Shown one piece after another: positions 33,405 through 44,863 of a stretch of 64,000 nucleotides of DNA (its first letter is position 1; each line of letters begins with the position of its first letter). The notes under the pieces are model-generated. The model was given only the letters and a program-made list of their open reading frames with translations, was not told where the DNA came from and ran no database searches. Origin of the DNA: Meconema thalassinum. Lineage: Eukaryota > Arthropoda > Insecta > Orthoptera > Tettigoniidae. The stretch spans positions 338,928,444 to 338,992,443 of the forward strand of contig OX336389.2 in NCBI GenBank assembly GCA_946902985.2. Direction: 5' to 3'. Made by a program: the position numbers and the translations under genes.

Positions 33405-33685
33405 GAGATGAGATGTGGAGGATGTTTTTACAACCGAATGCCCTTCTTGATGTTAGAGGTAATGATAGATGAAATTAATTAAATTAATAAAATTGATCAC
33501 AGAGTTGAAATGAAGCAGCCCTGGGTTATTTGAAGGTACCGTCTTGACATTTTACTAGAGTTGAAAACCGACACCATGGTAAACTGTTTCAACGATGGCC
33601 GATTCATCTGTCGAATCCAGCGACTACCTGGCCCCATGGCCTTGCGTGTTAACTCGCAACCCGGTCGGTAAGGTGCGACACACGC
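33405..33685 (-). mobile_element. tRNA-headed SINE (reverse orientation)
   Basis: On the minus strand a head GCAAGGCCATGGGGCCAGGT leads to a body resembling the SINE at 52171-52459 (shared GTTTACCATGGTGTCGGTTTTCAACTC-like and GACGGTACCTT segments) and ends in GAAGGGCATTCGGTTG. It is diverged and has no clear target duplication. Confidence 0.5.
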
Positions 33686-33752
33686 TACTTGACAATAAAT
33701 CACAAGAGCTTGCTTATAGACAAAGGAAATGAGAGACTACTGGCTCAACATA

Positions 33753-34155
33753 GGCCACTTCGTGGTGCAGCGGCTAGCATTCTTGGCTGTCGCCCCGGTG
33801 GTCCGGGTTCGATTCCCGACTCTACCAAGGAATCTAATTCTGGTCTGAGGACTGGAATAGTGGTCACCCAGCCTCGTGAGGCAAATCTCAGAAGAGGTGG
33901 GTTTGATTTTCACCTCAGACATCCTAGAAGTGGTTTTACATGGTTTCCCACATCTACGCCAGGTGAATGCCGCGATGGCTCCTAACTTAAGGTCACGGGC
34001 GCCTCTTTCCCAATCTTAGTCCCAGTTACATATTCACATACTACTATACTGTAGTCATCACAATAACGCAGTTTATCAGACAAAATCCACACACGCCCTA
34101 GTAGTCGACATGAAGCTGTAAAACCACGATGTCGCAAGCCCCTAAATGAATCAAC
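33753..34155 (+). mobile_element. tRNA-derived SINE, near complete
   Basis: The head has an A-box-like TGGTGCAGCGGCTAGC (near 33763) and a B-box GGGTTCGATTCCCG (near 33807). A second GTGGGTTTGATTTTCACC resembles another B-box region further in, giving a two-part head. The body includes CAGCCTCGTGAGGCAAATCT, and the tail TTATCAGACAAAATCCACAC. The same organisation appears in reverse at 39262-39621. Confidence 0.75.
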
Positions 34156-34763
34156 AACTTAAAATGAACTCCTGTGACTCATCACAGAAAGATGCCTTCT
34201 CTGCGGTAGAAGTCATAAATCATGGTTAACCTATATTGAAAGTTACATATTCTTATAGCAGTGGTGGAACATCCAGGTCATCTGCCCCTTTTATTTGGTG
34301 TAGGTATCTTAAATTACAGATTATGTCCATGTTAATTTCTGTTCTGATGAACCGATCTCTGGAAAATTGACAAAGCATGAGCTGAACATTCCTGTGATGA
34401 TTTGATGTAATGAAGATGGCACCTCATCGTGCGATTTTGGACACATGTGTTCCATTGTTGGAGATGTGTTGATTATCTTGAACGTCGATGAAAGGTATGG
34501 TTTAAGGCAGTGTTTAAGTACTAGTACCTTAGTAAGGCCATTTTGTTATCTTAAAATATAATTTAATGTTTATTTTCTGAAATGATTACAATGTTTGGAT
34601 ATTGAGTTTGAGTGTGTTGCTCTATACTATACCACAATGTAGGTCGTGAACCAAACGCCAGTCCATCACATGGGATATCTATTTAATCGACAGGAGAGCT
34701 TTTAGTTGGAAATTATCAATATATATTAGTTCTTCAAGGAACTACTTGCTTTCTGTTAAATTC
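34156..34763. other. Unassigned spacer
   Basis: No gene or repeat could be supported between the SINE and the solo LTR. Confidence 0.35.
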
Positions 34764-34768
34764 AAACG

Positions 34769-37523
34769 TGGGTAGGTTTTAGCTTAGGATTAACTCTACC
34801 CGAGGGAAGTTGATAAAGAGAAAAGAGGAAGAGGGTTTCAGCAGGAAGAAAAAGTATGGATAGATAGGACGGGAGTTCAATAACAAACATAAACATAACG
34901 AAAGGAAGTGTTCAACCACCGTTTCCACCGTGCAATGTCTGTGAAACACCTAAAGTGGGTATGGACCTGGACACAGCTAACGGGAAATGCGGCTGGAGCT
35001 TGGGCTGTTTGCAAGCAAACGACGATCGTACTTTCCCTTCCAAGCCTGTGTTTTAATACTACGGGGACGGGTGGTAGTCTGGCAAGACAAAGAATAACAG
35101 ATTTCTGTTTTTTCTTTCAAAGGAGTTAGATTTAAAAGAATGTTTTAAAAGGCGGAAATAATTTGAATTCGCCGTGATATTTTTTAGTTTTATGAACTGT
35201 TGGATCTCCAGCAAACGGTCGAGTGCTCCCAGAGAGGGAAGCAATGAAGCGTTTATAATGCTTTTATAAATAATTTTCTGGTCCCTTTGAAAATTTCGTT
35301 AAGGATACCAATTGTTGCACTTAAGAAAAACTAAGCTTTTAACCAGCATAGTGCCGACAAAAAGTTTAGACCAAAGGAAAACCTTGAATTATGGGAACAA
35401 ACCCTAAGTCAGAGAGAAAATCTCAACAAGCAGGAAGCTTGCGGAGCTAGCTATACTTGCCTTAAGGGCTCGCTAGAATTAGCCATAGCAGTTAATAGAA
35501 GCTTTAAAAATGTCGTTACTGGAAGTTTTAAGTTAAATGCAACAAGTAGCACGAACTTTGTTGTTTTAAAGATTCGAGAAAAGAGTTTAAGCTTAAAGGA
35601 AGAATCAGGGAAGATAAGAACCTGCCTAATCTTGATTCTATTGAGAAAGATGAAGAAAACAATAATAGAGATTATAATTAACAATAAATTAAGCTTTGAA
35701 GAGTTAACAATATTTAGGTTATGATTTGTAAAAAAAGGTTTACAAGACCTATAGATAATAAGTTTACAATTGGTAAACAATGTTGAATAGGGTATATGTT
35801 TGAAACTTGCCGTAAGCACTGAAATCTGAATAAGATTTTAAAAGTTGTACTTTAGATTAACAAATTTAATGTTTATAACAAAGATTAAAATGATTAAAGC
35901 TATAATAATTAGATCAGGTACAATGCAAGTACTTTTAGAATTCCTTTAAGGAAATCAAAAAGGGTATGAACAAATAATAAATTCAAAATTATACTAACAA
36001 AAAAGGGGAAATTAGGAAGAAGTTTCTATAACTTCATATATTTAAACAGAGAGAGAATAAGTTATATATTGAGAAAAGTTGGGAGGGCGCCTATGGTTTG
36101 GCGAAGCCTCGTTGAGTAATAGCTAGGTACATAAGTTGACTTAATTTAAAGATTAATTTAATTTGTTAGTAAAGGTATTTGGGAAGGAAGAAATGGGAAA
36201 ATTAGGAAAAGTCTTGGCCGAATTTATTGTTTCCATTCGAACGCGACGCGGTTGGTGGTTGAACGGGCACTGATTTCACTATAGTCTATTGTTGTAGTTG
36301 AAAAGTTCACTGTTGCAGCACAGAAAGTTTATAGAGAAATAAATTGTAGATCACTAGTTGAATTTTAACTTAAATAAGTCTATTGCGGTGGAATGTTTAT
36401 AGGTTGTAGTTGAATGCTGAAGAAAAGTTCCCACGGAGGAAGGTAAATTAAGTTTTGAGCAATAGTATAGGTGACATAAATTCCTCATTTAGGAAAAGTA
36501 TTCCCATATTTAAGTGGAAAATACTTTATGGCTTTACTTGTAGCAAGATTGTTTGAAATAGAAGGTTCCAGAGCAATGATGACTGTTGAATTGGGCAGTA
36601 GGTCCCGCGGAGGAAAAAGCTAAGTTTTTTATAGACAGTAGGTATTTTAATGATATCCCTCGTTGTGAGAAAGTATCTCAGTTAATTTGTACAAGAAGTA
36701 CGGTTTCATTTTGGAAAGTTAGCTTAGGTGGCTATAGCTTGATCCAAAGATCTCTTGAAGGCAGTTATTGCTTAACATTTAGCAATCTCACACACTGTCT
36801 ATAAATTAGAATAAAAAGGCATTTAGCTATTTAAACCCCCATGATGATATGTTTAAAACATAGAAGTATGTACTTAGCTTTGTTTCATGAAGCAGACGAT
36901 ATTTCTTGGTGACGGTTGGTTTAAAATTCAGACATGGCGTCTGATTTAAAAAAGTCTCAAGAGAGCAGGAGACTAGCCCGGGTAGGGCTTGCACTGTACT
37001 CGACGGCCGAACTAAGAGTGAGAGCAGGTAGCCTTGACGGCTCGACAGCAAGAAGTTGAGTGAACGAGCGAAGCAGCGCGCGGAGGGGTGAGCGGCACCG
37101 CACACATCAGAGGTAGGCGGACGAGGGGAAGGGGGAGTGAGCGGGTAGGCGAAGGAAACAAAAGAGTTTATACAAACATGGGAAACATTATAAATACAAA
37201 ATTTCTCACGTAAGTAATGCTTCTTCACGGAGTAGTTGGTTGGCGACGAACACGACGCCTGGCGGATTGATGATGAAGTCTTCTTGACTTGAGGCAATTG
37301 AAGTTCAGAGGGCAGCGGTAAGACGCTGCTAAGCTGATTCCGCAGAATATGCGCTTCTGGAACAAACTTATAACAAATATAAACAAGTGTACGGGGCAAA
37401 CAAAATGTAAAAGTTCGCTGTTGGTGTCTGTGGGTATGAAATCTAAATAAATGAATTAATATAAAAGAATAAAGAGCAGCAAAAGCCAACTCTGCCTGAC
37501 CGTGTATTTCGAGAAATACACCA
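34769..37523 (+). mobile_element. Solo LTR (~2.75 kb), copy 2
   Basis: Starts TGGGTAGG and ends GAAATACACCA, flanked by a 5-bp duplication AAACG (34764-34768 and 37524-37528). Blocks along its length match the minus-strand insert at 8593-11439: the first 100 bp (GGGAAG...GATAAAGAGAA), the centre around 35410-35480 (AATCTCAACAAGCAGGAAGC) and the end (CTGTTGGTGT...CCGTGTATTTC). Neither copy has gag or pol. A 254-residue minus-strand frame (36827-37591) runs out of the LTR into flank and is not conserved in the other copy, so I do not call it a gene. Confidence 0.75.
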
Positions 37524-37819
37524 AAACGTTCAAGAGATTCACTTTTCATTACTGTCGCTGTTGCTTGTTCTTGTGGCGTGCTACAGTGCATTTCTCTCTT
37601 GGGCGAAACGTATTGACTGGATTTCGTTTAGCACTGCATGCGTGATTCGCTATTCCTTATACGTTATTCGTTGGATTGTAGCATTGCTACTTTGTACTTC
37701 AACCATTGACTTCCAATCGCCAAAAGTGGAATTTCAGTATATGGTGACGAAAATAACCCGTGGCAAACTCGCATACGATATGATCCCGAAACGTAGCCAT
37801 GCGCGTTCAATCGTGGGCC

Positions 37820-38048
37820 AGGATTTCGATGGGGGAACTGCAACAAGTCCGGAGGTTGGTGGTTCGAATTTAACGCTGACAGTCGCCGTGCTAAGTTTAA
37901 TTTCTCCTAGTCTGGGATAGCACCCTATTACACCTCACTGGGCATCCTCCCCTATCCATTACCATAATGATGTTTACCGTTACACACACTACTACAGTCA
38001 CCACAAACATAGGTAATCAATACACACCCAAGCGCCTAAAGTGTATTA
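37820..38048 (+). mobile_element. SINE remnant
   Basis: A B-box-like GGTGGTTCGAATTTAACG is followed by a body and tail (TTACACACACTACTACAGTC) like those at 6849-7158 and 33753-34155. Confidence 0.5.
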
Positions 38049-38376
38049 ACACTAACATTATGTGAAATGTATCTCTATAAATAAAGTAAGCTTTTTGTCT
38101 GACTATTTTGAAATCAACGCATCAACCAACCACCAGTGTAATTCACTTCACTATTAGCGAATAGTACAAGGCTCTCCACCTAGAGGATATTCTCAATTTT
38201 CCTGTCGTAGGACTATTCATTCTTTTCTTCGGTGACGGGAACATGACCTTGACATTGTCTTCATAAACTGCTTTCCTTTAGCGTATGAGTCCGTCAACGA
38301 CCTTATAACAATAATAATAATAATAATAATCTACTTACCTGATTCCTGCCAAGTAGCGAATCAGGGATTATGCCTC

Positions 38377-39024
38377 GTCTAATGCCAAGAATATTGGAAT
38401 GCAACTGAAAGAAATCAGAAACCTCCATGGTCGTCGAATTGGCAGGTGTAAAGCTAAAGGAAGTAGGAGACTTCTGTTACTTAGGAAGCAAAATAACCAG
38501 TGATGGACGAAGCAAAGAGGATATAAAAATAGGTTAGCACAGGCAAGGAAAGCATTTCTTCAGAAGTTGACATCGAATATAGATTTAGGTATTAGGAAGT
38601 CATATTTGAAAGCCTTTGTCTGGAGCGTGGCGCTCTATGGAAGTGAAACTTGGACTGTTGGAGCAGCAGTAAAGAGAAGAATTGAAGCGTTTGAAATGTG
38701 GTGTTACAGGAGAATGATGATGATCAGATGGGTATATAGGGTAACAAATCATGAGGTATTAAGACGATTGGGAGAGCAGAGATGTTTGTGGCGACTGCTA
38801 ATGAAGAGAAGAGATAGGTTTCGTAGGCCACATTCTTAGACACCCAGGAATAGCAAACATAGCTATGGAAGGAAGGATCGAGGATAAGAACTGTAGGGGT
38901 AGACTAAAAGATTGCCTCGGATGTAGGGTGAGGTAGCTATGTAGAGATGAAACGATTAGCTCAGGACAGGGAAGCATGGAATGCTGCATCAAACCAGTCA
39001 AAAGACTGAAGACTCAAACAACAA
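38377..39024 (+). pseudogene. 5'-truncated LINE, reverse transcriptase C-terminal end
   Basis: Translates to the region after the RT catalytic core: EVGDFCYLGSKITSDGRSKE, then VWSVALYGSETWTVGAA and EAFEMWCYRRMMMIRW, followed by a broken RGRPRLE-like end. It is the same family as the minus-strand LINE at 46309-52100 and ends identically in GACTGAAGACTCAAACAACA, the element's 3' tail. Frameshifts near 38535 and 38825 make it dead. Upstream (38290-38331) is an (AAT)n run. Confidence 0.85.
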
Positions 39025-39261
39025 TGTCAAGAATCTGAAATATGCTGCCTGGTGATGATATATAAATGATAAAGGAGTATTGCTAGAATAAAATTTTCAG
39101 GCAGAACCGGTGATCCTGTTCCGGATTCACTTTGCAAATACCAACTGTACCGACCATCTCGGCGTTCCGCAGAGAAAAGCTGACGAATATCAATCTGAGC
39201 CTAGGAAGGACCTTTGGAATCCACGACTTGGTCTTCAAATGGATAGAAAACAAGTTGTTGT

Positions 39262-39621
39262 TTCATTTTAAGGCCTTGGGCATCATGGTCATTCAGCTCC
39301 TTGTATTTGGTGCGTGTGGAAATTTGCCTGATAACCTGGGTTATTGTGATGGCTGTGTCAGCGTATTTGTAATTCAGGCGAAGATTAGGAAGGAGGCGGC
39401 CGTGGCCTTAAGTTAGGTACCATCCCGGCATTCGCCTGGAGTAGAAGTGGGTAGAGGTGGGAATCGAACCCATATCTTCTCAGTTTTGCCTCACGAGGCT
39501 GAGTAGACCCCGTTCCAGCCCTCAGACCAGAATTTTATTAATTGTATTAAAATCCTCGGCAGAGCCGGGAATTGAACATGGACCTCCGGGGCGACAGCTA
39601 GCCGCTACGCCACGACGTGGT
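39262..39621 (-). mobile_element. tRNA-derived SINE, second near-complete copy
   Basis: On the minus strand the head starts GACCACGTCGTGGCGTAGCG, has a B-box-like GTTCAATTCCCGG and a second GGGTTCGATTCCCACC, then the GGCCACGGCCGCCTCC body and the tail. The order agrees with 33753-34155. Confidence 0.75.
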
Positions 39622-39881
39622 CAAGAAACCAAGTACAGTAGTTCGACTGACTAACCTCTTTTCATATATTCTCATTTGCTTTTCTCTTCCATTTCAGAAT
39701 TCTGCCACCAATTGAATGGAATTTCTATGTGATGGACTAACTAGCTTTCGGCACATAACCTAGATTGTTATCAATAGGGCTCGGATTTGTAGGTGCTAAA
39801 AATCGGGGAAATATTTATTTTTTATGTAACTTATTAAAATTAAAAATACCTGAAATATGTGACAAAAGATAAAGATATTTA

Positions 39882-41130
39882 GTGGGACGTGGGTTGGCGA
39901 CCACGCGACCCCAGCTGAGTCCGGCATTGCTTCCACTTACTTGTGCCGGGCTCCTCTCCGTCTTCTTTCCTGTCGACATCCCTTGGTCAACTCTTGTTCT
40001 TTTCCGACCACGACGATTTTAGGGTATCCGAGGCCTAGGGAGTCTTTCACTTTCCCGCCTTAATTGGCCCTTGTCTCATCTTTCCTGATCCCTCCTTCTT
40101 CGAGGGGTCAGACCTCTTGTTTTCTTTTCATTAAATTTCCTTTTCTCTTTAAGTTTCCCGCACTGTTTTTGTTAATTGGCCCCCCGTTTATCTAAATCCC
40201 CTACCGATTTTTTTTGCATCAACATAATTTTGGAGGTATTTTCAATCTACGTTGCATTTTGTACGTTTTTTCGATCTAAATTGCATTTTGCGGGTGTTTT
40301 CAACCTCAATTGCATTTTGTAAGGATTGACAATCTAAATTACTTTTTAGTAAGTCTTTCAATATCCGGGCCGGGACCTTTGTGAGTATTTTGAATTTTAA
40401 TTGCATTTTGTATTTTCAACCTAAACCGCTTTTTGCAAGTATTTTCAATCTAAATTGCATTTTGTATCATCGGCATTTTTCAAGTATTTTGATTCTCAAT
40501 TGCATTTTGGGGTATTTTGAATCTAAATTACATTTTGTAAGTATTTTCAATCTAAATTGCATTTTGTAAGTATTGTCTATCCAAATAAGTAGTTTGAAAC
40601 TACCGGGCATTTTGTAAGAATTTTCAATTTCAATTGCATTTTGTAAGCATTTTGAATTTCAATTGCACTTTGTGAATATTTTGGATTGGAAATGGGATCT
40701 TTCAATCTGAATTGCATTGTGTCTTTTCAATTTCAATTGCATTTTGTAAGCATTTTGAACCTCAATTGCATTTTGTACGTGTTTTCAATCTCATTTGCAT
40801 TTTGTAAGTATTTTGAATTTCACTTGCATTTTGTATTTCGACTGTACATTGCATTGTGTACGTATTTTGAACTTAACCTACATTTTGTGCGTATTTTTCA
40901 ATCTATTCCTTTTGTGAGTATTTTCGTTCTAAATTCCCTTTTGTAAGTATTACCGCTCTCCATTTTGTAAGTTGTTTCAATCTGAGTTCATTTTTGTACG
41001 TATTTTCCTTCTCATTTAATTTTCGCTCTGGTTTCCACTTTATTGACATTTTCGCTATCACCCAGACCATTAGGGGCCGATAACCTAGATGTTAGGCCCC
41101 TTAAAACAATAATTATCATCATCATCATCA
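39882..41130 (+). mobile_element. SINE-like element containing a minisatellite, nested in the hAT
   Basis: A 12-bp duplication TAAAGATATTTA (39870-39881, 41131-41142) brackets the insert. It begins GTGGGACGTGGGTTGGCGAC, includes AGGCCTAGGGAGTCTTTCAC and closes with GGGGCCGATAACCTAGATG, TTAGGCCCCTTAAAACAAT and (ATC)n. Long target duplication and a simple-repeat tail mean target-primed insertion, like a SINE or short LINE. The middle has been expanded by the array at 40225-41040. Confidence 0.8.
40225..41040 (+). repeat. Minisatellite of ~28-30-bp units
   Basis: Roughly 28 diverged units on the pattern AATCTAAATTGCATTTTGTA followed by AGTATTTTC. Unit length varies by a few bases, and later units (after ~40900) decay. 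The open frames across it are repeat artefacts (repeated FNLNCIL-like peptides). Confidence 0.92.
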
Positions 41131-41152
41131 TAAAGATATTTAATTACAATTT

Positions 41153-42180
41153 AAAACTCAGCAATTCTTCCAGGTTTGTGCCGTGTCTGGTGTGGGGTTT
41201 CGCCTAGGACACCAAGCTGGTTCATCGGCGGGCTCTTCGTGTTCCCGCCCGGACCCCCATAGGAGTAACGAACTGCGCGCTACCTACCTCCTTTTATATA
41301 GAGTGCAACTGTACTACTTAACTGCGAGAACTAAAAGCTCAAGCAGCCTTAACCTCCCTATGAAGGCTTCCAAAAAGATGGTATATTGGCTTTCACGGCC
41401 GGTGATTTAAAACTTAGCAATTCTTCTAGGTTTGTGTCGTGTCTTGTGTGCGGTTTCGCCTAGGACACCAAGCTGGCTCATCGGCGGGCTCTTGGTGTCC
41501 CCGCCCGGATCCCCACAGGAGTAACGAACTGCGCGCTACCTCCCTTTATATAGAGTGCAACTGCACTACTTAACTGCGAGAACTAAAAGCTCAAGCTGCC
41601 TTAACCTCCCTACGGCACAAACCTAGAAGAATTGCTGAGTTTTAATTCATCGGCCGTGAAAGCCAATATACCATCTTTTTGGAAGCCTTCATAGGGAGGA
41701 TAAGGCTGCTTGAGCTTTTAGTTCTCGCAGTTAAGTAGTGCAGTTGCACTCTTTATAAAGGGAGGTAGCGCGCAGTTCGTTACTCCTTTGGGGGTCCGGG
41801 CGGGGGAACTAAGAGCCCGCCGATGAGCCAGCTTGGTGTCCTAGGCGAAACCCCACTCAAGACACGGCACAAACCTAGAAGAATTGCTGAGTTTTAATTC
41901 ACCGGCCGTGAAAGCCAATATACCATCTTTTTGGAAGCCTTCATAGGGAGGTTAAGGCTGCTTGAGCTTTTAGTTCTCGCAGTTAAGTAGTGCAGTTGCA
42001 CTGTATATAAAGGGAGGTAGCGCGCAGTTCGTTACTCCTTTGGGGGTCCGGGCGGGGGCACTAAGAGCCCGCCGATGAGCCAGCTTGGTGTCCTAGGCGA
42101 AACCCCACTCAAGACACGGCACAAACCTAGAAGAATTGCTGAGTTTTAATTCACCGGCCGTGAAAGCCAATATACCATCT
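41153..42180. mobile_element. Four-unit array, two forward and two inverted, nested in the hAT
   Basis: A unit of about 250 bp (starting AAAACTCAGCAATTCTTC, containing GGACACCAAGCTGG and GTGCAACTGCACTACTTAAC, ending CACGGCCGGTGA) occurs twice forward (from 41153 and 41409) and then twice inverted (to 42180). The junction near 41614 lacks the end of the second unit. An 11-bp flanking near-duplication, AATTACAATTT / AATTATAATTT, suggests it inserted as a block. It could fold into a very long hairpin. No coding potential; the family is not recognised. Confidence 0.8.
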
Positions 42181-42365
42181 AATTATAATTTAGTTTATTA
42201 TTGTGAATATAAACAATATGTTGTACTCACGAATGCAATTTATTCTATGTCTCACTGACTGCTGAAGCATTACAATACACAACGAGATACATCTTCAGGT
42301 TGTCCATCACACATGACCGACGATTATCGCGAAACATTTATTCTGAAGGCGCGAAACTGCGGCTA

Positions 42366-43948
42366 TTGACGTCCGAAACGGGGGAGGAGCTTACGGTCAG
42401 CGGTTTGCAATATGGCGGCGAGATAGTGACGAAGTATTTGGGTGTGCGTTTGTTATGGCTTCTAATTTATGATGGCAAATTACTACATACTTTCTTTCAT
42501 TGATAGAAATATTTTTATAATCAATTTAAATGCATTGCCTAATTACTACCAGTTAAAATACCCACATGTAGATAGTTAATTTACTGTCTGCTGTTACATA
42601 TATGAAGCCTGTACTTGGGAGCCTAGCGGTATCGATGTTTTTATTAATTTCACAATATATATATCTCACATAACACAAAGGACGACTCCCTGATAATAAA
42701 TTGAATCAAGCAACCCTGAATTTGCATGAATGTTTTGGGTTCAAAGAAGCGTTACTTGGGATGCTCAAATCATACTTCAATATTGCAAATATTGACCTAC
42801 ATACTTGCTGTTCAAAGGCAAGAATATTAATTTATTAATCTCTTGCCACAGGGAAGTTAAAATGGAGGCATCCTCTTTATCAATATATTTAATTAAATAT
42901 TTAAAATACAGATATTTAACAAAGCTGGAGTCCCTATTTGAACTTAACATAAGCAAACGGAACAGATCAAAAACTACACTTTAAGCCAAATCAAATTCAC
43001 TCCTCAGCTCGACATAAACCATAATACCAATTAAAACCTATACAAAACATACTCTCCTTACTGTTGTACAACTTTCAAACCAACAATTCGCACTCAGAAC
43101 TGAAAAACCCTGAAATGGGAACTAATTAAAGTTAGATAGCCTAGGCCGATCCGGTCTCCTGCTACATTACTGCATATGTATACTTAACATCACCATAACT
43201 TCAAAATTACGGCTAAGTGACCTATCTGCCTGAGTAGTATAGGTGTTACCGGCCTGCCTGGGATGATGGGTCACCAAACCGGTACTTAAGACTAAGATTT
43301 TACATTGTAATTAACTAAATTCAACAGTAGGGAGATCATAGCCAAAAACACAATTTAAGCCAAATCATACTTCAATGACCTACATACTTGCTGTTCAAAG
43401 GCAAGAATATAAATTCTCTGGCAAATTAATGCTAGGAACAGCATTTTTCTTAAGTTTTCTAACCATATGGCTATTGTCAATTAGAAGAACCCCTAAAATA
43501 AGTTTACGAAGAGTGGATTACATTCTATGTACGGCACAGAAGTAATAGGCTACAAGTTTATCAGTATTTTTGATGTAGCTAAATCCATGTGAATACAAAT
43601 TAGAGACAATAACTATCAATAATCAACAGTACCGGTGGAAAGAAGTCGTCTTCACAAAAATGCAGACTGCACACTGTCATGTAACATGTAACACGTTTTC
43701 CAATTGACAGCGCCGAAGCCCATCTTTCTCTCTGAACTTTTTGTACAGGAAAGTAGTGAAGATATTTCGTACCCGTTTTAATCGATTTGCAACCGTATAC
43801 AGAGCAGTACCTCCTCGAATTTCACAAATTTCTATCTGTTTCCATCACGACGTCAATGCTTCACCATCTAAATAAACCTCACCAGTCACAATGTTACAGC
43901 TTCAACATTCTGCCGCGTGGCTGCGCCATCCAACTTTTCTGACGTCAA
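42366..43948. mobile_element. TA-flanked element with short inverted ends, nested in the hAT
   Basis: In the other hAT copy this site is uninterrupted (GCGGCAATATG). Here TA (42364-42365, 43949-43950) flanks inverted ends TTGACGTCCGAAA and, reverse-complemented, TTGACGTCAGAAA. This fits a Tc1/mariner-type non-autonomous element of 1,583 bp. No transposase was found. An internal direct repeat (GACCTACATACTTGCTGTTC) occurs at about 42794 and 43377. Confidence 0.65.
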
Positions 43949-44524
43949 TATGTTTCTTGCCCTTGAGGTGTGTGTAACTTGAGATCGCTGTTAAGCCTTA
44001 ATTGCTTTCCCACAAGGTTGGCAGAACAGAACGCCCCCATCAGAAGTAAAATTATCTTAAAGTCTGCAACAGACGATAACTTGTAGTTGTCTTTACTTTA
44101 GGCATCGTAGAACTGCCTTATACTTCACAGTGCCAGAAATGAACCGCATGTGAGTGACACTGATTCCAGGTAGCTGGAGGGTCTAGCACGAGGTGCAATA
44201 TGGCCATGGGCAAGGACATCCGCGGCTTCCACAGTGAGTGGCACGGGGCGACAAGTTAAGAATAAAACAGTTCCAAACTGACATACGCTCTGCATGAAGA
44301 TTAGATAGCTTACAGGTTCTTTCTTCCCCGTTGAAGTAACAAAACAAAAATGCAATAAACTGAAAGATCTAACATACTGATTTAGAAAAATGTAAATAAT
44401 ATGTCTTTTTATGTGCTAATAAGTGAAAAGCAGGAATTTATGTGTTTATAGAAAAAATGTTTAAAAATATGTATTTACATAAAAAAATATTTATTTACCT
44501 AAAAATCCGAGCCCTAGTTATCAA

Positions 44525-44855
44525 GTATAGGGCAACAATTTCATACGCAACATACGAACGCTGTAGTCAGTTTAGATAGTAAACATGAACATTATATTTT
44601 AAGATAGGAAAGTGGTATTGTAGAAATTTTAGAAGCCATATTTTCAGTGTTGCCTTCGTAATATAGTAAAATTATATTGCTTTTCAGTCGGTCAACATGT
44701 TATTGTGCCCGAGTAAATTTGGCGGGGAATAACACTTATCTACTTACACCTACTGTAAGAGCTAAGAGTGTACCACGAGCTCTTAACTGCAATTGCATTT
44801 AGTGGACTTCCCCAGAATTGATGTTTTCGAAGTATTGAAAACCGATATCATCCCT
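44525..44855. other. Spacer with a shared repeat block
   Basis: Unassigned, except that 44684-44740 (CTTTTCAGTCGGTCAAC, then GTGCCC and GGCGGG) is shared with 3950-4005 and 21415-21475. Confidence 0.4.
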
Positions 44856-44863
44856 GTCTTAGG

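Larger units (their letters stand above)
39775..44516. mobile_element. hAT element, copy 2, with three nested insertions
   Basis: Ends TAGGGCTCGGATTTGTAGGT and ACCTAAAAATCCGAGCCCTA are flanked by a perfect 8-bp duplication GTTATCAA (39767-39774, 44517-44524). The non-contiguous core pieces (39775-39881, 41131-41152, 42181-42363, 43949-44516) join into the same ~830-bp element as 8146-11830. The three intervening blocks are separate insertions, described below. No transposase is present. Confidence 0.88.

Noticed and set aside
36827..37591. 254-residue open frame on the minus strand
   Set aside because: It lies mostly antisense within a solo LTR, crosses the LTR boundary into flank, has no recognisable domain, and its counterpart in the other LTR copy is not open.
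40381..40946. Repetitive plus-strand ORFs (FNLNCIL-type peptides)
   Set aside because: Products of the ~29-bp minisatellite; no start context or conservation.
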